Assembly: GCA_023265785.1 (NCBI GenBank)
Contig: JAHFSL010000036.1
Coordinates: 1 to 11,391, forward strand
Origin: Candidatus Coatesiibacteriota bacterium
GTDB lineage: Bacteria; Oederibacteriota; CAKKQC01
Direction: 5' to 3'
DNA: 11,391 nucleotides
Both the position numbers and the translations under genes were made by a program. The notes beneath the pieces are model-generated. The model was not told the DNA's origin, ran no database searches, and saw nothing but the letters and a program-made list of their open reading frames with translations. Below, piece after piece: positions 1 to 7,402 of the stretch. How positions within the stretch are numbered: position 1 is the first letter of the stretch; the number at the start of each line of letters is the position of its first letter.

Positions 1-1
1 C

Positions 2-1621
2 GAGATCAAGGGCGGGGCCTGCAATTTCCTGGTCCGGGCGGATGCCTCGCCGGTGCGCTCCCACGGCGAGGCCCTTGACCTGCTGGTGTGCTTCAACGAG
101 GAGGCCTTCGCCCTGCTCAAAGCAGGGCTCAAGCCCGGTGGTCTGCTGATCTACGACCCCGCCCGGTTCGTACCCGCCGGGGACGGGTTCATTCCCTACC
201 CTCTCCCCTTCGAGCATCTGGCGGTCCACGAAGTGAAAAGCGCGATCGCCAAGAACGTGGTCGCCCTCGGGGCGCTCGGCTGCCTCCTGGGCCTCCCCTA
301 CGAGACTCTCGAGAAGTTCATCCGCGGCCGCAAGAAGTGGATCAAGAAGGGTCAGGCCGTCATTGACAAGAACGTGTACGCGCTCCGGGTCGGGTACGAT
401 GCCGTACGCGACAACCCCCCGCCGCTGGATCTGACCATGGCCCCACCGCGCCCCACCGGCGTCGAGCGGATCGTCGCCCCGGGAAACGACATGGTCACGA
501 TGGGCGCGATCGCCGCGGGCCTCAAATTCTATGCCGGCTACCCCATTACCCCGGCAAGTACGATCCTCGAAAAGCTGGAGGAATGGCTCCCCAAGTTCGG
601 CGGCTATGCCATCCAGACCGAGGACGAGATCGCGGCCGTCTCGGCCATCGTCGGCGCCTCGTTCACCGGGGCCAAGGCCATGACCGCCACCTCCGGCCCG
701 GGCCTGGCCCTCATGACCGAGGTGATCGGGCTGGCCATGATGACCGAAACGCCGATCGTCATCGTCAACGTCATGCGCGGGGGACCTTCGACGGGCCTGC
801 CCACCAAGACGGAACAGTCCGACCTCAACCTGGCGGTGTACGGCGGTCACGGCGATGCCCCCCGCATCGTGGTCGCGGCCTCGGATGTCGAGGATTGCTT
901 CACCACCGCCGTGGACGCCTTCACCCTCGCCGAGAAGTACCAGATGCCGGTCATCCTTCTTTCGGACTATTCACTGGCCACCCGAACGCAGACCATTCCG
1001 AGACCGAATTTTGACGCGGTCAAGCCCCCCCAGCGCGCCGTGCCCACGGCCGAGGAGATCGCCGCGGGCTACAAGCGGTTCAAGCTCACGGAGAGCGGGA
1101 TCTCGCCCATGGCGGTCCCGGGAACGCCCGGCGGCCAGTTCACGGCCACGGGGCTGGAGCACAACGAAACCGGCGCCCCCCACATGACGGGGGCCATGCA
1201 CAAGTCCATGACCGAGAAACGGTACCGCAAGGTCGCGGGCGCCGCGCAGGAACGCGGCTACACGCGGCGGTTCGGGTCGCCGCAGGCCAAGGTCGGCATC
1301 GTGTGCTGGGGGACGACCACGGGTCCGGTCAGTGAGGCCGTGGACCGGGCGCTGGCCAAGGGCTATCCCGTGGCCGCGCTTCAGGTGCGGATGGTCTGTC
1401 CGATCCCCAACGAGGTCCGGGGATTCATCGAGTCCATGGAGACCATCCTGGTCCCCGAACTCAACTGGACCGGCCAATTCGCCAACATGCTCCGCGCGCG
1501 GTTCCTCAAGCCCGTGGTCCAACTCAACAAGATCGAGGGCCTGCCGTTCACGGCCGGGGAAATCTATGTGAAGATCGCCGAATTGTTTGATGTGCCGGTC
1601 GGCACCAGGAGCGCCTCATGA
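2..1621 (+). CDS. korA: 2-oxoacid (probably 2-oxoglutarate):ferredoxin oxidoreductase, fused gamma-alpha subunit, 5' partial
   Basis: The frame is open from base 2, so the gene starts before the window. A GTG at 53 is internal, because conserved gamma-domain sequence (GGACNFLVR) precedes it. About 539 codons are visible. The first ~135 residues are the gamma (POR/KOR) domain. From ~residue 155 comes the alpha subunit pyrimidine-binding domain, with YPITP (nt 539-553), TSGPGLALM (689-715) and RGGPSTGLPTKTEQSDL (776-826). A C-terminal domain II starts near KVGIVCWG and ends before nt 1600. These motifs are typical of KorA-type alpha subunits. In this family the enzyme oxidatively decarboxylates a 2-oxoacid to acyl-CoA with thiamine diphosphate and reduces ferredoxin in the cytoplasm. 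The stop overlaps the korB start (ATGA), so the two are co-translated. No ferredoxin-like delta subunit is visible. The family is certain; 2-oxoglutarate as substrate is inferred from the fused architecture, and a branched-chain or other 2-oxoacid is possible. Confidence 0.93.
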   Translation, partial: EIKGGACNFLVRADASPVRSHGEALDLLVCFNEEAFALLKAGLKPGGLLIYDPARFVPAGDGFIPYPLPFEHLAVHEVKSAIAKNVVALGALGCLLGLPYETLEKFIRGRKKWIKKGQAVIDKNVYALRVGYDAVRDNPPPLDLTMAPPRPTGVERIVAPGNDMVTMGAIAAGLKFYAGYPITPASTILEKLEEWLPKFGGYAIQTEDEIAAVSAIVGASFTGAKAMTATSGPGLALMTEVIGLAMMTETPIVIVNVMRGGPSTGLPTKTEQSDLNLAVYGGHGDAPRIVVAASDVEDCFTTAVDAFTLAEKYQMPVILLSDYSLATRTQTIPRPNFDAVKPPQRAVPTAEEIAAGYKRFKLTESGISPMAVPGTPGGQFTATGLEHNETGAPHMTGAMHKSMTEKRYRKVAGAAQERGYTRRFGSPQAKVGIVCWGTTTGPVSEAVDRALAKGYPVAALQVRMVCPIPNEVRGFIESMETILVPELNWTGQFANMLRARFLKPVVQLNKIEGLPFTAGEIYVKIAELFDVPVGTRSAS

Positions 1622-2469
1622 GTCCCGTGGCCCCGCAGGTCCTGAAGTCGTATCACGGCAATGTGAAGCCCGTCTGGTGTCCCGGGTGCGGGGACTTCTC
1701 CGTCCTGACGGCGACCTACCAGGCGCTGGCGGAATTGAGCCTGGATCCCGCCAGGGTGATCATCGCCTCGGGCATCGGCTGTTCGGGCCGGTTTCCGGCC
1801 TATGTCAACAGCTACGGATTCCATGGCGTCCACGGCCGGGTCCTACCGACCGCGACCGGCATGAAAATCGCCAACCCCGACCTCACGGTGATGGCGGTGG
1901 GCGGCGACGGCGACGGGCTGGCGATCGGCGGCGGCCATTTCGCGCATGCCTGCCGGCGCAACGTCAACATCACCTACATCATGCTGGACAATCAGATCTA
2001 CGGCCTGACCAAGGGTCAGCCCAGTCCGACGACCATGCCTTCGCTGGTCGAGTACAAGAAAACCCACCAGCCCTACGGCATCATCGAGGATCGGATCAAC
2101 CCCGTCGCCATGGCGTTGGCGTACGGCGCGTCCTTCGTTGCGCGCGGGTACTCGGGCAAGGTGGCCCAGGTCCTCGACCTCATCAAGCAGGGGATCGCCC
2201 ACCGGGGATTCTCCTTCGTGCACATCCTTTCCCCCTGTGTCACCTTCTACCCCACCTACGACTTCTTCAAGCAGAGTACCGTGCCCATGCCCGAGGGGCA
2301 CGATGAGGGCTCCCGGCTGGATGCCATCCAGCTCTCCCAGACCCCGGGCAAGTTCTACCTGGGCACCTTCTACCGGCACGAAGGACCGGACTTCACCGAG
2401 CGGATGAACATGGTCAAGCAGAAGGCGGGCAAGGGCGACCTGAACCTGATTGTGCAGGAATATACCTGA
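1618..2469 (+). CDS. korB: 2-oxoacid (probably 2-oxoglutarate):ferredoxin oxidoreductase, beta subunit
   Basis: A 283-aa thiamine-diphosphate-binding beta subunit, partner of the preceding gamma-alpha chain. The Mg-ThDP site is visible as GGDGDG at residues 95-100 (Asp97) followed by DNQIYGLT at 124-131 (Asn125). Four cysteines lie where OFOR-type beta subunits ligate a [4Fe-4S] cluster: C21 and C24 in WCPGCGD, C55 in GIGCSG, and C207 in SPCVTFYP. The protein should therefore carry both cofactor and cluster and pass electrons to ferredoxin. The length matches short bacterial and archaeal KorB proteins rather than the longer mycobacterial form. The start ATG overlaps the korA stop and has an AGGAG site at 1607-1611, 6 nt upstream. 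The gene ends just before a hairpin at 2470-2489, so korAB looks like the end of its operon. Confidence 0.94.
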   Translation: MSPVAPQVLKSYHGNVKPVWCPGCGDFSVLTATYQALAELSLDPARVIIASGIGCSGRFPAYVNSYGFHGVHGRVLPTATGMKIANPDLTVMAVGGDGDGLAIGGGHFAHACRRNVNITYIMLDNQIYGLTKGQPSPTTMPSLVEYKKTHQPYGIIEDRINPVAMALAYGASFVARGYSGKVAQVLDLIKQGIAHRGFSFVHILSPCVTFYPTYDFFKQSTVPMPEGHDEGSRLDAIQLSQTPGKFYLGTFYRHEGPDFTERMNMVKQKAGKGDLNLIVQEYT

Positions 2470-2489
2470 CGGGTGCCGCCAGGCGCCCG
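2470..2489 (+). terminator. GC-rich hairpin directly after korB, possible terminator
   Basis: An 8-bp stem (2470-2477 with 2482-2489, one G-T wobble) closes a 4-base GCCA loop and begins on the base after the korB stop. No T-run follows; the next bases are mixed and C-rich. It is therefore not a canonical intrinsic terminator, but could be a Rho-assisted or RNA-stabilising 3' end for korAB. Confidence 0.4.
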
Positions 2490-2573
2490 CGTGTCGAATC
2501 CCCCTTGATGACGCGCGCTCCCAGCCAGCCCGGGAATCCTGCGGGGGTCGCCATTTCGTGCTGACGGCGGCAG

Positions 2574-2602
2574 TTGACATCCGACCTCCACCCGCCCACA
2601 AT
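2574..2602 (+). promoter_or_regulatory. sigma70-type promoter for the DUF47-PiT unit
   Basis: A perfect TTGACA -35 box (2574-2579) is followed after exactly 17 bp by CACAAT (2597-2602), a 4/6 match to TATAAT. Transcription would start near 2609, only a few bases before the preferred ATG at 2613. The mRNA would be leaderless or nearly so, which fits the absence of a Shine-Dalgarno site. Rest of the gap: 2490-2573 holds no gene or other element that I can see. Confidence 0.5.
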
Positions 2603-2612
2603 GGGCGCCGTC

Positions 2613-3236
2613 ATGTTCAGGTTGATCCCGAAAGAACAGGCCTTCTTCGACCTCTTTGAAGAGGCAGCCCGCAATGTCCACGCGGGCGCCAACGCCCTCG
2701 TGGCCCTCCTCGAGAATTACGGCGACCTCGCCGCCCGGGCGGCCCGGATCAAGGAGATCGAGCACGCCGGCGACAAGCTGACCCATGCCACCATTGACAA
2801 GTTGAACCGAACCTTCATTACCCCGATTGACCGGGAGGACATCCACCGGCTGATCTCCCGCCTGGACGACGTCCTGGATTCGATTGATACCGCCGTGGGC
2901 CGGATGACGCTCTACAAGATCGAGAAGCCCACGGAGGATGTGAAGGCCATGGCCGGGGTCCTGGTGCAGGCGACGGCCATCCTCGTGGACCTGATGACCA
3001 GCCTCCGGACCATCCGCAAGCCCGCGGAAATCCAGGCGAAGTGCATTGAGGTTCACACGATGGAAAACGAGGGCGACCGGATCGGCCAGCACGCGCTGGC
3101 CGCCCTCTTCGCCAACCACACCGATGCCGCAACCATCATCAAGTGGAAAGATATCTACGAGGAACTCGAGCAGGCGACGGACCGCTGCGAGGACGTGGCC
3201 AACACGGTGGAAGGCATCGTGCTCAAGAATGCCTGA
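2613..3236 (+). CDS. DUF47 / PhoU-like phosphate transport accessory protein
   Basis: A 207-aa helical protein of the DUF47 (PhoU-like) family, which in many bacteria is encoded beside PiT permeases and is thought to regulate them. It begins MFRLIPKEQAFFDLFEE, the usual opening of the family. It has PhoU-like acidic/metal-binding segments: IEHAGDKLTH (~residues 46-55), FITPIDREDIHRL (~69-81), ENEGDRIG (~151-158) and a C-terminal EELEQATDRCEDVANT. I chose ATG 2613 because the conserved family start is there. In-frame TTG 2574 and ATG 2601 lie inside the putative promoter boxes and would add non-conserved residues. There is no Shine-Dalgarno site. The 3' end overlaps the permease start by 8 nt, so translation of the pair is coupled. 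Family confident; regulatory role inferred from family and context. Confidence 0.92.
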   Translation: MFRLIPKEQAFFDLFEEAARNVHAGANALVALLENYGDLAARAARIKEIEHAGDKLTHATIDKLNRTFITPIDREDIHRLISRLDDVLDSIDTAVGRMTLYKIEKPTEDVKAMAGVLVQATAILVDLMTSLRTIRKPAEIQAKCIEVHTMENEGDRIGQHALAALFANHTDAATIIKWKDIYEELEQATDRCEDVANTVEGIVLKNA

Positions 3237-4236
3237 GGCGCCGCTGGCGGTTGTCGCCGGCGTCATCCTGCTTGCGCTGGCCTTCGACTACATCAACGGG
3301 TTCCATGATGCGGCCAACTCCATCGCCACGATCGTCTCCACGCGCGTGCTGTCCCCCCGCGCCGCGGTCATCTGGGCCGCTACCTTCAACGCCATCGCCT
3401 TCTTCTTTTTCAGCCACGGCGTCGCCCGGACGATCGGCAAGGGGACGGTGGACTCCTCGCAGGTCACCGTTGCCGTGGTGGCCGCCGGCCTGGTCGGCGC
3501 CGTGGTGTGGAACCTCGTCACCTGGTGGTACGGCCTGCCCTCCTCCTCCTCGCACGCGCTGATCGGCGGGTTTGCCGGCGCTGCCGTCATGAAGGGGGGC
3601 TGGGGGATGCTGATCCCCGCGGGGCTCATCCGGATCGGGATCTTCATCGTCCTCTCCCCGGTGCTGGGCATGGTCCTCGGCTTCATCATGATGGTGGCCG
3701 TCTACTGGCTGTGCCACAAGGCCCTCCCCAGCCAGGTCCGCGGCTGGTTCAGCCGCCTCCAGTTCATCTCCGCCGCCGCCTACAGCCTGGGCCACGGCGG
3801 CAACGACGCGCAGAAGACCATGGGCATCATCCTGGCCGTCCTCATCGCCGCGCACCGGCTCCCCGCGGATGCCGACATCCCCGGGTGGGTTGCCGCCTCC
3901 TGCTACCTCGCCATGGGCCTGGGCACGCTGGGCGGCGGCTGGCGGATCGTGAAGACCATGGGGCACAAGATCGTGCACCTCGAACCGGTCCACGGGTTCT
4001 GCGCGGAGACCGCGGGGGCGGTCACCCTCTTCCTGTCCACGGCGCTCAAGGTTCCCGTGAGCACGACCCACACGATTACCGGTGCCATCATCGGGGTGGG
4101 CGCGACCCGGGGCCTGCATGCCGTCAAGTGGGGCGTGGCCCGTCAGGTGGTCTGGGCGTGGGTCTTCACCATTCCGGTCGCGGGCCTGATCGGGGCGGTG
4201 CTTTTTCCACTCACCCGCCGGCTGATCGCCTTCTAA
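3229..4236 (+). CDS. pit: PiT-family inorganic phosphate permease
   Basis: A 335-aa hydrophobic inner-membrane protein of the PiT family, which imports (metal-)phosphate using an ion gradient. Both family signature repeats are present: GFHDAANSIAT at residues 24-34 and GGNDAQKTMGI at 190-200. SSSSHALIGG (105-114) and its counterpart PVSTTHTITGAIIGVG (276-291) are the second inverted-repeat pair. About ten hydrophobic segments are visible, and the length matches the short bacterial PiT form that pairs with DUF47. The start ATG lies inside the DUF47 gene. The frame is open further upstream, but that part is out-of-frame reading of the neighbour and has no family similarity. The gene converges on pstS, with 15 bp between the two stop codons and no clear bidirectional terminator. 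Confidence 0.95.
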   Translation: MPEAPLAVVAGVILLALAFDYINGFHDAANSIATIVSTRVLSPRAAVIWAATFNAIAFFFFSHGVARTIGKGTVDSSQVTVAVVAAGLVGAVVWNLVTWWYGLPSSSSHALIGGFAGAAVMKGGWGMLIPAGLIRIGIFIVLSPVLGMVLGFIMMVAVYWLCHKALPSQVRGWFSRLQFISAAAYSLGHGGNDAQKTMGIILAVLIAAHRLPADADIPGWVAASCYLAMGLGTLGGGWRIVKTMGHKIVHLEPVHGFCAETAGAVTLFLSTALKVPVSTTHTITGAIIGVGATRGLHAVKWGVARQVVWAWVFTIPVAGLIGAVLFPLTRRLIAF

Positions 4237-4251
4237 CCCGCCGGTCAGGGG

Positions 4252-5190
4252 CTACTTCTTCCTCTTGGCGGTGGGCTTCCTTGCGGTGACGGCCTTCTTC
4301 GTCGCCGCCTTCCGGGTGACCACCGCCTTGGGGCCAGCCAGGGGGAGATACCCCGCCTCCTGACACACCGCCTGACCATCCCCGGAAAGGGTCCAATCGA
4401 CGAACGCGGCCGCCAGGCCGGACGGCTCACCGGCGGCGTAGAAGTACAGCTTCCGGCTCAGGGGGTATTTTCCCGCCGTGACGGTGGCCCGGGACGGCGC
4501 CACGGCCGCCTTGCCTTTCCGGGGACTGATCGGCACGGCCCGCACGCCCTGGGGCACCACCAGGCTGGCGTACCCGACAGCCAGCGGATCACCCGCCACG
4601 GCCGTCACCATCGCCTCGCCGCCCGGCAGGATCCGGACCCCGGACGCGGGTTCGTGTCCCGCCAGGGCATGGTCCCGGAACCAGACGGCAGTCCCGGATT
4701 CCGGGTCCCGGCCGAGGGGTACGATGGGGCCCTTCGGGCCCCCGACCGCCTTCCAGTCCTTGATCGTTCCGGTGTAGATCTGGCGGACCTGATCCAGGCT
4801 GAACGATTTCACCCGGTTCTTCCTGTTGACGAAAATCGCGATGCCGTCAAGCGCCACGGGAATTTCCCTGGCCTCCGCTCCGCGCTTGCCCTTCACCCGC
4901 TCAAATTCCTCGGGCGTCAGCGGCCGGGACGCCGCGCACAGGTCCGTCCACCCGCCGATGAGCGCGGCGATGCCCCCCGCGGTTCCCCCGCCCGCCACCT
5001 GGATGACCGCACCGGGATGGGCCTTCATGTAGGCCTCCGCCCAGCGCTGGGCCAGGATCACCATGGTGTCCGATCCCTTGATCGTCACCGTGTTGGCCGA
5101 CTTGCGTCCGCACCCGGGCGCCATGAATCCCAGCGCCACCACCACCGCGAGCCACCCACCGGCCCGTCCTGCCCTTCGGTGCCATCCCAT
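4252..5190 (-). CDS. pstS: PstS-like phosphate-binding lipoprotein with a basic C-terminal tail
   Basis: A 312-aa periplasmic phosphate-binding protein. Residues 1-27 form a lipoprotein-like signal: basic N-terminus, hydrophobic stretch, then APGC with the acceptor at Cys27. The lipobox is imperfect, with Ala at -3. Binding-fold motifs follow: KGSDTM (38-43), GGGTAGGIAALI (68-79), AASRPLTPEE (86-95), DGIAIFVN (115-122), RDPESGTAVWFRD (161-173) and the PstS-like C-terminal segment LYFYAAGEPSG to GYLPL (248-284). Residues 291-312 are an extra tail with ten Lys/Arg and no acidic residue, like histone H1 tails and not usual for PstS. ATG 5190 overlaps the porin stop (TAATG). An upstream extension in the same frame runs antisense to nothing recognisable and lacks the signal. 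No pstC, pstA or pstB is nearby. Phosphate is the probable ligand, but other oxyanions (molybdate, tungstate, sulfate) cannot be excluded. Confidence 0.88.
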   Translation of the reverse strand: MGWHRRAGRAGGWLAVVVALGFMAPGCGRKSANTVTIKGSDTMVILAQRWAEAYMKAHPGAVIQVAGGGTAGGIAALIGGWTDLCAASRPLTPEEFERVKGKRGAEAREIPVALDGIAIFVNRKNRVKSFSLDQVRQIYTGTIKDWKAVGGPKGPIVPLGRDPESGTAVWFRDHALAGHEPASGVRILPGGEAMVTAVAGDPLAVGYASLVVPQGVRAVPISPRKGKAAVAPSRATVTAGKYPLSRKLYFYAAGEPSGLAAAFVDWTLSGDGQAVCQEAGYLPLAGPKAVVTRKAATKKAVTARKPTAKRKK

Positions 5191-6407
5191 TAGAAGCTCG
5201 CCTGCACGTTGATGCGCATGAGGTCGTTCTTCTTCTTGGGCGTCGGCTCGTCCACGCGGATGTAGTTCCACTGGAGCTTGGCCCGCTTGTTCGCCAGCCA
5301 CAGCGAGACCCCGCCGGTGGCCTCGGTCCGCCAATTCCGCGGGGTCTTCGCATCGGCATCCAACCAGTCATACCGGGTCACCAATTCCACATGGTCCGGC
5401 CACACCTCCACGCCAAGATTGCCGTATCCCGTCCGCACGGCGGCCGCCCGGCCGCGCGGCCCCTGCGGCCCCAGGGCGTATTCCCCCTTGAGGCGAACCG
5501 GGGTCCCACCCGGCGTCCACGCACAGGACAGCTCGGCGCCAGCGTGGGAGGCAAGGTCCTTGGTCTTTCCGGACCGCCCTTCCTGGTAGGCCGCGCCGAT
5601 GGCCAGCCAGCCGGCGGGCCGCAGGGAGGCGCGCACATTCGCATTCATGTAATCGTTGGCCTCAGCCCGGTTCTGGCCCTCGCCCTGAAACCCTCCGGCC
5701 CACAGGTCAAACGGCCCCGCGCCGACCTGGGCCATGAATCCGAGATCCTTGAGGTCGGACCAGCCCAGGAGCGCGGTCTGCATCGCCCGCTCGACCGTGT
5801 CAATCTCGCCGCCGCTCTTGAGGCCCTCCATCCCGAAAGGGACCTTGAACTGACCCGCGGTGAGACGCTTGACGAACGGAACCTGGGGAAACGGCCGGTC
5901 CATGGCCACGCAGGCGATCTTCAACATGGACAGCCGCTTGACCGCCGTCACCCCGGCTGCGATCTTGCCCGTGGCCGTGGAGGTCAGGAACGGGGTGGTC
6001 GTGACGCCATCATCAACGATCAGCGCCGGGTCCACCACGACCAACCCGGTCACCCCGTCCCCGACCTCAACGCGGGCGGAGAGCTCGGCGCGGCGGATCC
6101 TCATGGCGGGCACCTTCCCCACCTCCTGTGGAATCTCCTGCCAGCCCTGGATCAGCCCGCCCAGCACGGCCACCGGCGCCGCCGGGACGGCTGACGGCGG
6201 GGATACCACCACCGGGGCGGATTGCGGCGCGACCGCAGCAACAGGCGGAGGAACCGCGGCGATGGCCGTCGCGGACACCTCAACCGGGGCGGCCGCTGGC
6301 GGGACGGCGCCCGTGCCGCCATTTGGACCCGCGGCGGCTTGGGTCACAGTCGAAAACATCACGACAACCCCGACCAGTACTTGCATGAGGCGAAAGGGTG
6401 TCATCAT
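5190..6407 (-). CDS. outer-membrane porin, OprO/OprP-like (probable phosphate-selective porin)
   Basis: A 405-aa protein with a signal peptide (residues 1-26, ending TQAAA) and a Pro/Ala/Val-rich low-complexity stretch at ~27-80. A beta-barrel region follows from ~82. Family-like segments are GGLIQGWQ (83-90), MRIRRAELSARVEVGD (102-117), LTAGQFKVPFGMEGL (182-196) and the closing strands KLQWNYIRVDEP and LMRINVQASF. The terminal Phe is the normal outer-membrane assembly signal. These fit the phosphate-selective porin O/P family. The start ATG-ATG (6407/6404) has an AAGGAG site 8 nt upstream. The 1-nt overlap with pstS suggests that the porin admits the same ligand that PstS binds. Phosphate selectivity is inferred from that linkage; a general anion or sugar porin is possible given the sugar ABC genes just upstream. 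Confidence 0.8.
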   Translation of the reverse strand: MMTPFRLMQVLVGVVVMFSTVTQAAAGPNGGTGAVPPAAAPVEVSATAIAAVPPPVAAVAPQSAPVVVSPPSAVPAAPVAVLGGLIQGWQEIPQEVGKVPAMRIRRAELSARVEVGDGVTGLVVVDPALIVDDGVTTTPFLTSTATGKIAAGVTAVKRLSMLKIACVAMDRPFPQVPFVKRLTAGQFKVPFGMEGLKSGGEIDTVERAMQTALLGWSDLKDLGFMAQVGAGPFDLWAGGFQGEGQNRAEANDYMNANVRASLRPAGWLAIGAAYQEGRSGKTKDLASHAGAELSCAWTPGGTPVRLKGEYALGPQGPRGRAAAVRTGYGNLGVEVWPDHVELVTRYDWLDADAKTPRNWRTEATGGVSLWLANKRAKLQWNYIRVDEPTPKKKNDLMRINVQASF

Positions 6408-6415
6408 TCGGGGAT

Positions 6416-6421
6416 CTCCTT
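6416..6421 (-). promoter_or_regulatory. Shine-Dalgarno site of the porin gene, in the loop of a small inverted repeat
   Basis: On the minus strand AAGGAG sits 8 nt before the first ATG of the porin and fixes its start. It lies almost entirely in the 9-nt loop of a 5-bp inverted repeat (GGATC 6412-6416, GATCC 6426-6430). The stem is too short to call a regulatory switch with confidence. Confidence 0.6.
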
Positions 6422-6439
6422 TGCGGATCCTGCTGGGGA

Positions 6440-7402
6440 CTATTTCAGGATCGGATCATCGCCGATCGGGGTCATGGGGTCCTCCCACCGCTTCCACATC
6501 GCCTTGTAGGCGGGCAGGGTGACGGTGGTGACCAGGTCCACTCCGGCGAAGGTGTTGCGCGCCAGCTTCTTGCCCGCCACGGCGGCCTTGAGGAGATTGA
6601 CGCTCTCCACCCCCCAGTGAAACACCCGCTGGGCCAGCAGGAGCCGGACCTTGCCGGATTCCAGGTAGGCCCACTCGGGCGGCAGGGCATCCCAGGATAC
6701 GATCGCCGTCCTTTTCGCATCCACCCCGTCGAGCGCGCCGGCGGCAAAGAGCGGCCAGCCGCCGACCAGGGCCCAGCCCGCGAGCCCGGGCCGCGCCCGG
6801 GTGGTGCTCTCGATCTGGCTCACTGACTTGGCGATGTCGTCATCGCAGGCCACCGTCTGGACCAGTGTCATCCCGGGATGACGGGTCAGAGCCGCGCGCA
6901 CGCCATTCATCCGCTGTTCGAGGTTGAACGCCCCCCGGACCCCGGTCAGCATGGCCACTTCGCCCTTGCCTCCGGTTTCCCTGGCGAGCGCCTCGCCCAG
7001 CAGGCGACCGCAGACCGCGTCGTTGATGCCGTAATAGGTGAGGCGCTTCGACTTCGGGCTGTCCGAGTCGAAGGTGATCACCGGAATGCCGGCGGCCACG
7101 GCCCGGTCAATCACCCCGCGGAGGGCCTCGGGCTCATTGCAGGAGATGGACAGCCCGTCCACCTTCATGGCGATCAGCCCCTCGACGATCTCCACCTGCT
7201 TGGCGGCGTCCGCTTCCTGCGGCGCCCGCCACACGATCCGGATGCCGCCCAGGGCCCGCGCGCGCTTCTCCGCCCCCAATTTGGCGTAGTTGAATACGGG
7301 ATTGTCGAGCAGTTTGGGGACGATGGCGAAGGTCAGCGTCTTGTCGCCACGGACACCGGCTGCCAGAAACATTCCCGCCAGAACCAGGGCGAAACGCTTC
7401 AT
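6440..7402 (-). CDS. sugar ABC transporter substrate-binding protein (RbsB/RhaS-like)
   Basis: A 320-aa periplasmic binding protein of the ribose/rhamnose type (Peripla_BP_4, CUT2 family). An N-terminal signal peptide (residues 1-19, hydrophobic core then GVRG) is followed by the two-lobe fold. Lobe 1 opens with FAIVPKLLDNPVFNYAKLG (25-43). The segments VDGLSISCNEPEAL (81-94), GIPVITFDSDSP (105-116) and YYGINDAVCGRLLGEAL (123-139) are typical of the family hinge and sugar-contact regions. Start ATG 7402 has a strong GGAGG site 8 nt upstream and overlaps the permease stop (ATGA). The open frame extends far upstream, but only as out-of-frame reading through the permease gene. The ligand cannot be named from sequence; a monosaccharide is likely. 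The next gene (porin) starts 32 nt downstream of the stop. Confidence 0.9.
   Translation of the reverse strand: MKRFALVLAGMFLAAGVRGDKTLTFAIVPKLLDNPVFNYAKLGAEKRARALGGIRIVWRAPQEADAAKQVEIVEGLIAMKVDGLSISCNEPEALRGVIDRAVAAGIPVITFDSDSPKSKRLTYYGINDAVCGRLLGEALARETGGKGEVAMLTGVRGAFNLEQRMNGVRAALTRHPGMTLVQTVACDDDIAKSVSQIESTTRARPGLAGWALVGGWPLFAAGALDGVDAKRTAIVSWDALPPEWAYLESGKVRLLLAQRVFHWGVESVNLLKAAVAGKKLARNTFAGVDLVTTVTLPAYKAMWKRWEDPMTPIGDDPILK

Noticed and set aside
1843..2601. Long open frame on the minus strand opposite korB
   Set aside because: It is antisense to a conserved gene, has low-complexity Gly/Asp/His-rich composition typical of GC-rich shadow frames, and has no recognisable domain.
2574..2601. 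Earlier starts (TTG 2574, ATG 2601) for the DUF47 gene
   Set aside because: Both lie within the predicted promoter boxes and would add residues not seen at the conserved MFRLIPK start.
3046..3228. N-terminal extension of the PiT frame
   Set aside because: It overlaps the conserved C-terminal half of DUF47 in another frame, and is Arg/Ser-rich without similarity to PiT. ATG 3229 fits the family start.
2370..4119. Two ~300-codon minus-strand open frames opposite DUF47 and pit
   Set aside because: They are shadows of the well-supported plus-strand genes, with biased composition and no start site or family motif.
4237..4251. Bidirectional terminator between pit and pstS
   Set aside because: Only 15 bp separate the stops. 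The best pairing (CCCGCC with GGCGGTGGG) needs a long loop inside pstS and has no clean T-run.
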